Positions 1 through 4,955 of a DNA stretch of 8,380 nucleotides are shown piece after piece. The stretch lies in contig JAGOCL010000095.1 of NCBI GenBank assembly GCA_017998755.1, positions 1 through 8,380 on the forward strand, in the 5' to 3' direction. Both the position numbers and the translations under genes were made by a program. The DNA comes from Spirochaetota bacterium. Its GTDB lineage: Bacteria > Spirochaetota > GWE2-31-10 > MWDO01. Numbering within the stretch: the stretch's first letter is position 1; every line of letters starts with the position of its first letter. Under the pieces are notes generated by a model. It ran no database searches and was not told where the DNA came from. It saw nothing but the letters and a program-made list of their open reading frames with translations.

Positions 1-598
1 CAAAATGGCAATTTATCTGCTTTTTATCCAGCACGTAATGTTTTCACTTTCTGCAACGGGAAAAGCCGCCGTTGTTGTACCGACAGGTTTTATAACAGCG
101 CAAAGCGGTATCGAAAGAAAGATTCGTGAAAAACTGGTCGAAGAAAAGATGCTCCGCGGCGTAGTCTCCATGCCGAGTAACATCTTTGCAACGACCGGAA
201 CAAATGTATCGGTTTTATTTCTCGATAGAGCAAACGCCAAAGGCGATATCGTTTTAATGGATGCCTCAAAACTAGGAACTACCGTTAAAGACGGCAAAAA
301 CCAAAAAACTTTGCTTTCACCGGAAGAAGAAGATTTAATCATTAAGACTTTTAACGAACACAAGGCAGTTGAAGACTTCACCGTTGTGGTCTCGTATGAG
401 CAGATCAAAGAAAAAAATTACTCTTTAAGCGCAGGTCAGTATTTTGATGTGAAGATTGAATATGTGGACATTACACCGGAAGAATTTGAAAATAAAATGA
501 ACGGATATAAAGCGAATCTGGAAAAGCTTTTTGAAGAATCAAGAGTACTAGAAAAAGAAATAAAAAAACAGCTGGCAGGGTTGAAGTATGAAAAGTAA
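1..598 (+). CDS. hsdM: Type I restriction-modification DNA methyltransferase subunit HsdM, 3' part only
   Basis: C-terminal part of the M subunit of a type I restriction-modification enzyme, which methylates adenine in the target site together with HsdS. Counting from the first in-window ATG (position 5, not a true start), residues 23-30 (VVVPTGFI) and 52-72 (GVVSMPSNIF, then TGTNVSVLF) are the conserved strands of the N6-adenine methylase fold that follow the catalytic NPPF motif; that motif would lie upstream of the window. The tail from about residue 155 is helical and charged, as expected for the region contacting HsdS. The gene ends at 596-598 and overlaps the rhuM start at 588 by 11 nt, which suggests translational coupling. 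The first 15 bases read NGNL in frame 1 while the family-like YLLFIQHV follows in frame 2, so a small frameshift may exist at about 13-17 and the gene may be broken. Family call is firm; intactness is uncertain. Confidence 0.9.
   Translation, partial: KMAIYLLFIQHVMFSLSATGKAAVVVPTGFITAQSGIERKIREKLVEEKMLRGVVSMPSNIFATTGTNVSVLFLDRANAKGDIVLMDASKLGTTVKDGKNQKTLLSPEEEDLIIKTFNEHKAVEDFTVVVSYEQIKEKNYSLSAGQYFDVKIEYVDITPEEFENKMNGYKANLEKLFEESRVLEKEIKKQLAGLKYEK
551..591 (+). repeat. Direct repeat copy 1: hsdM 3' end and coupling junction
   Basis: This 41-nt stretch encodes the end of HsdM (KEIKKQLAGLKYE) and contains the ATG of the next gene. It matches 1590-1630 at 37 of 41 positions by direct comparison; mismatches are at 553, 562, 572 and 575. 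The copies lie 1039 nt apart and bracket rhuM. Confidence 0.9.
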
Positions 599-1634
599 AA
601 AAAACCTTCCTGCCCCAGACAACAGTTTTACAGAATTTGTTATATATACCTCGCCTAACGGTAAAATAAAAGTGGAAATATTTCTGCATAATGAAAATGT
701 CTGGTTGACGCAGGCAAAAATTGCAGAATTATTCGGAGTCGAACGCAGTGTTGTTACAAAGCACCTGTTAAATATTTTTAAGGAAGGTGAATTAATTAAA
801 GAGTCAACTTGTGCAAATTTTGCACAAGTTAAAAAAGAGGGAGAAAGAACAGTATCCAGACAGATAGAGTTTTACAATCTTGATGCTATTATCTCAGTCG
901 GTTACCGCGTTAATTCAGCGCAGGCGACACATTTCCGCATTTGGGCAACCGAACGGCTTAAGGAATACATAATCAAAGGTTTTACCATGGATGATGAACG
1001 CCTTAAAAACCCGAATAACATTTTTGGTAAAGATTATTTTGATGAACAACTTGCCCGCATCCGCGATATTCGATCAAGCGAACGGCGGTTTTATCAGAAG
1101 ATCACCGATATTTATGCAGAGTGCAGCGCGGATTATACGGCAGACAGCGAAACAACCAAAGCGTTTTTTGCTGCAGTTCAAAATAAACTTCATTGGGCGA
1201 TTACAAAACAAACCGCAGCAGAGATAATTTATAACCGCGCAGACAGCCAAAAAACCAATATGGGGCTGACTTCATGGAAGAATGCGCCTGACGGAGCAAT
1301 TCGAAAAACTGATGTAAGCATTGCCAAAAACTATTTGAATGAAAAAGAAATGGACGGTCTTAACCGTATCGTAGCCATGTATCTGGATTATGCTGAAATG
1401 CAGGCTAAAAACCGTAAAATGATGTATATGACAGATTGGATTGCTAAATTAGACGCATTTTTACAGTTTAATGAGAAAGAAATCTTAACCAATGCCGGTA
1501 AAGTAACGGCTGAAATAGCAAAAACCTTTGCCGAAAGCGAGTATGACAAATTCAAAGTAATAGAGGATAGACTGAAGGAGTCGGATTTTGATAAAGAAAT
1601 TAAAAAACAGTTGTCAGGGTTGAAGTATGAGTAA
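588..1634 (+). CDS. rhuM: RhuM-family (virulence protein RhuM) protein embedded in type I R-M operon
   Basis: 348-residue protein of the RhuM family (Pfam Virulence_RhuM), named after a Salmonella pathogenicity-island gene; its biochemical role is not established. Residues 38-68 (VWLTQAKIAELFGVERSVVT onward) form a winged-helix/HTH-like N-terminus. The family signature TCANFAQVKKEG lies at about 74-85 and GYRVNSAQATHFRIWATERL at 105-124. A long helical C-terminal half follows, with the family-typical segment KFKVIEDRLKESDFD at 321-335. RhuM genes commonly sit inside type I R-M operons, as here. The start at 588 overlaps hsdM; the stop at 1632-1634 overlaps the hsdS ATG at 1627. The last 13 residues (KEIKKQLSGLKYE) copy the HsdM C-terminus, so the native RhuM end was probably replaced or extended by a duplicated hsdM tail. 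A role as regulator or accessory of the R-M system is inference only. Confidence 0.9.
   Translation: MKSKKNLPAPDNSFTEFVIYTSPNGKIKVEIFLHNENVWLTQAKIAELFGVERSVVTKHLLNIFKEGELIKESTCANFAQVKKEGERTVSRQIEFYNLDAIISVGYRVNSAQATHFRIWATERLKEYIIKGFTMDDERLKNPNNIFGKDYFDEQLARIRDIRSSERRFYQKITDIYAECSADYTADSETTKAFFAAVQNKLHWAITKQTAAEIIYNRADSQKTNMGLTSWKNAPDGAIRKTDVSIAKNYLNEKEMDGLNRIVAMYLDYAEMQAKNRKMMYMTDWIAKLDAFLQFNEKEILTNAGKVTAEIAKTFAESEYDKFKVIEDRLKESDFDKEIKKQLSGLKYE
806..830. repeat. Perfect 12-bp inverted repeat inside rhuM
   Basis: Left arm AACTTGTGCAAA (806-817) and right arm TTTGCACAAGTT (819-830) are exact reverse complements around a single T at 818. It lies in the rhuM codons for STCANFAQV, a conserved stretch of the family, so part of the symmetry could follow from the amino acids. 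The perfect arm length is notable for coding DNA and has the form of an operator for a dimeric DNA-binding protein. Confidence 0.6.
1590..1630 (+). repeat. Direct repeat copy 2: duplicated hsdM tail at rhuM end / hsdS start
   Basis: Second copy of the 41-nt hsdM-tail repeat (first copy at 551-591). It encodes KEIKKQLSGLKYE at the end of RhuM and ends with the hsdS start codon, so the stop/start overlap that couples hsdM to its neighbour is recreated between rhuM and hsdS. Confidence 0.9.
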
Positions 1635-2835
1635 AATAAAATTATGTAAAGCTGTAAAATATGTTGATGAGCGAATTAGTGTAAAAAATGTTCCAATAGA
1701 AAACTTTGTAACAGTTGATAACTTAATCCCAAATAAAGGAGGTATCACCGTTGCAGGAAATATGCCTCCACAGGGAGGCTCTTTACCACTTTTTCGAAAA
1801 GATGACATATTAGTAGGCAATATTCGTCCATACCTTAAAAAAATATGGTTTTCAGATCGTGAAGGTGGTGCTGCTGCTGATGTTCTTATATTTAATGTTA
1901 AAAAAGAATATTATCCTAAATATATATATTATGCGATGTTCCGTGATGATTTTTTCAACCACATGATGAAAGGTAAGAAAGGAACAAAAATGCCTCGTGG
2001 TGATAAGAATCAAATAATGGAATTTCTTGTGCCGGATTTTAAATACCCAACTCAACAACGAATCGCTGCTGTCCTTTCTGTCCTTGATGCAAAAATCGAA
2101 CTCAACAACCGCATAAATGCCGAACTTGAAGCAATGGCAAAAACGCTGTATGATTACTGGTTTGTTCAGTTTGATTTTCCCTTCGACTTTGCTTCGACTC
2201 CGCTCAGCACAGGCGCTCAGGGCAAGCCGGATAAAAACGGTAAGCCTTACAAATCCAGCGGTGGCAAGATGATTTGGAATGAGGAGTTGAAGCGGGAGAT
2301 TCCGGAGGGGTGGGAAGTTGCGAAGCTTAGTAATTTGGTAAATATTACAACAGGAAAGCTTGATAGTAATGCAGAAGTTTTAGGTGGTAAATATCCTTTT
2401 TTTACGTGTGCTTCTGAACCGGCAACTATAGATAGTTATGCATTTGATGATTCTGTTATTTTAGTCGCAGGAAACAATGCTTCTGGTAATTTTCATATTA
2501 ATCGCTATAAAGGAAAATTTAATGCGTATCAGAGAACATATGTAATAACCGCAAAAGATATTGAGTACTTGGAGTATATTTACCAAGTATTAATAATGGA
2601 AACATATTTGATGAAAAATCGTGGAAATGGGTCTCAAACAAAATTTATTACGTTAGGAATGCTAACGGACATAAGGGTGTTTTCAAGCATTTCATATGTA
2701 ATGAATGAATTTTATAAACTGACTAAGTCATTGTTTGAAGAACAAATGAATTACTTTCTGCAAAATAAAACCCTCTCCACACTCCGCGATTGGCTTCTTC
2801 CGATGCTTATGAACGGACAAGCGAAGGCGGTATAA
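1627..2835 (+). CDS. hsdS: Type I restriction enzyme specificity subunit HsdS
   Basis: 402-residue DNA-recognition subunit that directs HsdM (and HsdR) to a bipartite target. Layout: first target-recognition domain about 1-140 (PLFRKDDILVGNIRPYLKK is typical), central conserved helical spacer 142-186 (TQQRIAAVLSVLDAKIELNN, then NRINAELEAMAKTLYDYWF), a short linker, the second recognition domain about 217-362 introduced by WNEELKREIPEGWEV, and the C-terminal conserved helix 365-402 (LSTLRDWLLPMLMNGQAKAV). Two domains plus two conserved regions give a full-length subunit. The start at 1627 overlaps the rhuM stop by 8 nt. Both recognition domains look more AT-rich than the conserved parts, the mosaic pattern expected from domain exchange. 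Residues 186-199 (FDFASTPLSTGAQG) come from a repeat-like DNA insertion. The gene looks intact; the recognition sequence cannot be predicted from sequence alone. Confidence 0.95.
   Translation: MSKIKLCKAVKYVDERISVKNVPIENFVTVDNLIPNKGGITVAGNMPPQGGSLPLFRKDDILVGNIRPYLKKIWFSDREGGAAADVLIFNVKKEYYPKYIYYAMFRDDFFNHMMKGKKGTKMPRGDKNQIMEFLVPDFKYPTQQRIAAVLSVLDAKIELNNRINAELEAMAKTLYDYWFVQFDFPFDFASTPLSTGAQGKPDKNGKPYKSSGGKMIWNEELKREIPEGWEVAKLSNLVNITTGKLDSNAEVLGGKYPFFTCASEPATIDSYAFDDSVILVAGNNASGNFHINRYKGKFNAYQRTYVITAKDIEYLEYIYQVLIMETYLMKNRGNGSQTKFITLGMLTDIRVFSSISYVMNEFYKLTKSLFEEQMNYFLQNKTLSTLRDWLLPMLMNGQAKAV
2182..2223 (+). repeat. Short repeat-like insertion in hsdS linker (TTCGACTnnGC / CGCTCAG units)
   Basis: Two tandem 11-mers, TTCGACTTTGC (2182-2192) and TTCGACTCCGC (2193-2203), are followed by two CGCTCAG units (2201-2207 and 2214-2220). 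The block stays in frame and adds residues such as STPLSTGAQG between the first spacer helix and the KPYKSSGGKM linker. TTCGACTCCGCTCAG-type words resemble small dispersed repeats found in many bacterial genomes, sometimes inside genes. That link is from memory and was not tested. Confidence 0.5.
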
Positions 2836-2955
2836 ATGGCAGAAATATCCAGAAACAATACCGGTTTTTCCGGCGAGTACTTTGTAGCAGTAAAATTATA
2901 CCGAAGGGATTGGTCTGTATGTATGATTGAAGAAGTATTAAGAAAGAGGTATTGA
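2836..2955 (+). pseudogene. Remnant of the N-terminus of a nuclease-like protein (GEYFVA motif)
   Basis: A 39-codon reading frame starts at the base after the hsdS stop, with an AAGGCGG ribosome-binding-like stretch at 2824-2830. Its protein contains FSGEYFVAVKLYRRDW (residues 11-26), resembling the N-terminal helix GEYFVAAELSRRGW seen in small PDDEXK-nuclease-like proteins, and then stops at 2953-2955 before any catalytic motif. I read it as a truncated gene start. The family assignment rests on one short motif and is tentative. Confidence 0.4.
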
Positions 2956-3043
2956 AAACAGATATTCATTGGGTAAAAATAAGGACGCGGAGTTTTTAGA
3001 AAAAAAGATTGACGAGTTAGTTGAAAAGATTTACGAGGTTTAA
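2942..3043 (+). pseudogene. C-terminal remnant of an unidentified gene, out of frame with the preceding remnant
   Basis: Open from 2942 to the stop at 3041-3043 with no start codon: ERGIENRYSLGKNKDAEFLE, then KKIDELVEKIYEV. The ending, roughly LEKKIDELV.K.Y, resembles the C-terminal (I/L)D.LVY.LYG tail of large Eco57I/type IIG-like DNA methyltransferases, but the match is short. It overlaps the preceding remnant in another frame, so the two pieces probably derive from a frameshifted or deleted gene, or from two different genes. It ends two bases before the ATG at 3046. Confidence 0.35.
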
Positions 3044-3045
3044 AA

Positions 3046-3399
3046 ATGTTATTACATTTTACTTTTGATGGCGTTGAATTTGAATTAAAAGATGATTTGT
3101 CAAAATCTTACTCAAATTATGAAAAATGGGCTTTAAAACAACAATTTGATGCAGAATTTTATGGAATGTTAAGTTTTTTCTTATATAATAATGAAAATAG
3201 AGAGATTATTTATATGAATGAAGTTTTAGGCGATTGTTCTAATTTTAGCGGCGTTGTTGAACTATATGAAGAAAATAATATTATTGGTAATTACGATGTT
3301 CCGGAATTTAATTTGAATCAAGTTTCTTATGTTGATGTTTTAAAAAAAATTAGTAGTATTATAAGGGATAAAACAATTTATAAATATATTAACAAATAA
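3046..3399 (+). CDS. Hypothetical small acidic protein
   Basis: 117-residue protein of no family I recognise. It begins MLLHFTFDGVEFELKDD, which looks like a beta hairpin, continues with an aromatic-rich amphipathic middle (residues 24-56, WALKQQFDAEFYGMLSFFLY), and is rich in Asp, Glu and Asn. No signal peptide or membrane helix is evident, so it is likely cytosolic. GAGG at 3035-3038 stands 7 nt before the ATG and supports this start. The very AT-rich codons match the MNT/HEPN pair that follows 41 nt downstream. After its stop the same frame continues for 13 codons (RSFDNAMKKQGDI) to a stop that overlaps the mntA ATG, so the protein may once have been longer. Its place beside a toxin-antitoxin pair and an R-M locus hints at a defence or immunity role, without direct evidence. 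Confidence 0.7.
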   Translation: MLLHFTFDGVEFELKDDLSKSYSNYEKWALKQQFDAEFYGMLSFFLYNNENREIIYMNEVLGDCSNFSGVVELYEENNIIGNYDVPEFNLNQVSYVDVLKKISSIIRDKTIYKYINK

Positions 3400-3440
3400 A
3401 GAAGTTTTGACAATGCAATGAAAAAGCAAGGAGATATATA

Positions 3441-3749
3441 ATGAATACTGATATAATTGATAAAATACGGGAAATAAAAAAAGAATATGAAAAAGAGGGG
3501 TTTATTATTCTTGGCGTTTTTGGTTCTTATGCCAGAGGAGAAGAGAGTTCTGAAAGCGATATTGATATTCTTTATGAAATGAGCGATAGTTTTTATAATA
3601 AATTCAAAGGTTGGGAAATATATAACGAAATCGACAAAATAGAAAATAGAATAAAATCTAAACTCAATTACAAAATTGACCTCGCAAATAAAAATGCTTT
3701 AAATGAAATTGGTAAACAATATATTTTAAATGAGGTAATATATGTCTGA
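3441..3749 (+). CDS. mntA: MNT-domain nucleotidyltransferase, antitoxin MntA of the MntA/HepT pair
   Basis: 102-residue minimal nucleotidyltransferase. The family signature GSX10DXD is exact: G28-S29, ten residues, D40-I-D42 (GSYARGEESSESDID), and the third acidic residue is probably D80 in YKIDLANK. In studied MntA/HepT systems the antitoxin transfers AMP groups from ATP to a tyrosine of the HEPN ribonuclease toxin and so silences it; I infer the same here. A strong Shine-Dalgarno AAGGAGA (3428-3434) lies 6 nt before the ATG. The stop overlaps the hepT start by 8 nt (3742-3749), so the two are translationally coupled with the antitoxin made first. The protein is cytosolic, with no extra domains. 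Confidence 0.93.
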   Translation: MNTDIIDKIREIKKEYEKEGFIILGVFGSYARGEESSESDIDILYEMSDSFYNKFKGWEIYNEIDKIENRIKSKLNYKIDLANKNALNEIGKQYILNEVIYV

Positions 3750-4098
3750 AAGAAGCGATTATATCAGGTTGGAAGCGGTTTTAAAATATATTGAGGATAT
3801 TTATACAATTATTAATAAACATGATACGCTTGACAATACTCTTAATGATATGGAAGGTCAATATGCTTTATCAATGCTATTAATTCAGGTTGCTGAAACA
3901 ATTAATAAAATAACAACCGAGAAAATTGTATTAAATCTGCCCAAAAATGAAATTATCAGTTTTAGAAATAGGATTGTTCATAATTATGAGGGAACTGATT
4001 GGAGAATAGTAAAAAAAATTATTATTGATAGTATTCCGGAATTAAAAAATAAAATAAATAAAATTATGGAATATATTGAAAATGAGCCAAAACAATGA
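3742..4098 (+). CDS. hepT: HEPN-domain ribonuclease toxin HepT (DUF86-like)
   Basis: 118-residue all-helical HEPN protein. The catalytic RX4HXY motif is present as R75-NRIV-H80-N-Y82; R75 and H80 are the expected RNase residues and Y82 is the tyrosine AMPylated by MntA in characterised pairs. The middle helix EGQYALSMLLIQVAETINKI (39-58) matches the family dimer core. Its ATG lies inside the end of mntA. The toxin appears intact, and since the partner is also intact the module could be functional. Likely action is RNA cleavage and growth arrest when MntA is lost or ATP falls, in keeping with a role in plasmid or phage defence beside a restriction locus. No clear terminator follows; 4099-4222 is AT-rich with no gene I can support. 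Confidence 0.92.
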   Translation: MSERSDYIRLEAVLKYIEDIYTIINKHDTLDNTLNDMEGQYALSMLLIQVAETINKITTEKIVLNLPKNEIISFRNRIVHNYEGTDWRIVKKIIIDSIPELKNKINKIMEYIENEPKQ

Positions 4099-4222
4099 CT
4101 TTATAATATAAAATATACAATAATCATTAAAATTTTCTAGGTTTTTCATACGGCGAATTTGACTGATATATTATTATGAAAGTCTATTGAAAATTATAAA
4201 TAAACAAAACAGGAAAATGAAA

Positions 4223-4761
4223 ATGGAGTTTTTAAAAAAGAATTACTTAGGCGTATTGCTATCTTTGATTATTTCGATAATTGCTTATATTTTAGGAAAT
4301 AAATTTCCTATTATAGGCGGAGCTGTTTTTGGAATAATCAGGGTATATTTATGGCAATAGCGCCGGAGATTACGCTACAATTGTAAAACTTACAAGAACA
4401 ATAATGATAATTCCTATAGCGTTATTATTTGTATTTATTACAGGATTGAGAAACAATAAAAATCAGACGGTAGAAAATAAAAAAGCGTTTCAACATAATA
4501 AAAATATTTCCCTGGTTTATAATAGGATTCGTAATAATGGCTATGATTAATACGTCCGGAATAGTAGACGGTAAAATATTAAATATTTTTAAAGAGGCCG
4601 GAAAGTTTATGATAATTATGGCATTAAGCGCTATTGGTTTAAAGACTGATATAAAAAGACTAATAGGAACAGGATTTAAACCGGCATTTTTAGGATTTAC
4701 CGTATGGGTAAGCGTTTCTCTTACAAGCATAGTTATTCAATGGATTAGTAAGCAATGGTAA
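4223..4761 (+). pseudogene. Decayed YeiH-like (UPF0324) inner-membrane protein gene
   Basis: Three pieces of one membrane protein lie in order but in different frames. Piece 1 (4223-4339) begins MEFLKKNYLGVLLSLIISII and reaches FPIIGGAVFGII with a good AGGA (4211-4214) upstream; its frame then runs to a stop at 4358-4360. Piece 2 (4341 to about 4479) reads GYIYGNSAGDYATIVKLTRT, then IMIIPIALLFVFI. Piece 3 (about 4480-4761) reads KIFPWFIIGFVIMAMINTSG, continues EAGKFMIIMALSAIGLKTDI and ends WISKQW. This order and these motifs match the conserved YeiH/UPF0324 family, multi-pass membrane proteins of roughly 330-350 residues. Only about 180 residues remain, so around half the protein is deleted between pieces 1 and 2, and the change of frame between pieces 2 and 3 probably lies in the A6 run at 4479-4484. 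The ORF from 4537 is only the tail of piece 3. Not functional. Confidence 0.8.
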
Positions 4762-4822
4762 AAATGTCGGTTTTATCGGATTATCGTCTTTGCCAACATG
4801 ACGGCGATTTATTAAATTATGG

Positions 4823-4851
4823 TTGATTTCTTTAGTTCTTTTAGATATAAT
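4823..4851 (+). promoter_or_regulatory. Predicted sigma-70-type promoter of the sugar operon
   Basis: TTGATT at 4823-4828 (-35, four of six consensus bases) and TATAAT at 4846-4851 (-10, perfect) are 17 nt apart. Transcription would start near 4858 and give a leader of about 100 nt before the ATG at 4956. It is the best promoter match I found in the window, at the boundary where gene content and codon use change. Confidence 0.65.
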
Positions 4852-4864
4852 TCGTCGAATTATA
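4846..4864. promoter_or_regulatory. Possible operator: perfect 9-bp inverted repeat over the -10 box
   Basis: TATAATTCG (4846-4854) and CGAATTATA (4856-4864) are exact reverse complements around one T at 4855. The left arm is the -10 hexamer plus three bases and the right arm covers the expected start site, so a dimeric protein bound here would block RNA polymerase. No regulator gene is adjacent. Confidence 0.5.
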
Positions 4865-4872
4865 AAATATGG

Positions 4873-4910
4873 TTAGTTCTCTTGTCGGTTTCGACGACTT
4901 GCGGAACTAA
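4873..4910 (+). promoter_or_regulatory. Leader hairpin upstream of the PIN-aminotransferase gene
   Basis: TTAGTTC (4873-4879) can pair with GAACTAA (4904-4910), and inside it GTCG (4884-4887) with CGAC (4892-4895) around a GTTT loop. A T-containing stretch follows (ATTTTTATTTT from 4913). It could be a weak terminator/attenuator, an mRNA-stabilising stem or an RNA target site. A further TTAGTTC-like word at about 4832 could compete for pairing but lies upstream of the predicted start site. The rest of 4762-4955 holds no gene I can support. Confidence 0.35.
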
Positions 4911-4955
4911 AGATTTTTATTTTAAATAGCAAATATCAAAATAAAGAGCGAAAAT

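Noticed and set aside
991..1227. Plus-strand ORF of 78 residues inside rhuM
   Set aside because: It lies in another frame of a well-supported gene and has no motif or ribosome-binding site.
588..1634. rhuM as an antirepressor or phage gene
   Set aside because: The HTH-like N-terminus is shared with some phage proteins, but the TCANFAQV and GYRVNSAQATHFRIWA motifs and the hsd context fit RhuM.
3407..3442. Promoter TTGACA ... TATAAT upstream of mntA
   Set aside because: Both boxes are good, but the spacing is 24 nt and the -10 box overlaps the ATG, so a start site would fall inside the gene.
4159..4188. Promoter TTGACT with a -10 near 4183 before the yeiH remnant
   Set aside because: No convincing -10 at the right distance; in such AT-rich DNA chance matches are frequent.
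4425..4730. Minus-strand ORF of 101 residues across the yeiH remnant
   Set aside because: The plus-strand pieces have clear family motifs; the antisense reading has no recognisable domain and is a shadow.
4537..4761. Stand-alone 74-residue membrane protein ORF
   Set aside because: Its sequence continues upstream in frame as KIFPWFIIGFV and is the C-terminal end of the broken yeiH-like gene; no ribosome-binding site supports the ATG.
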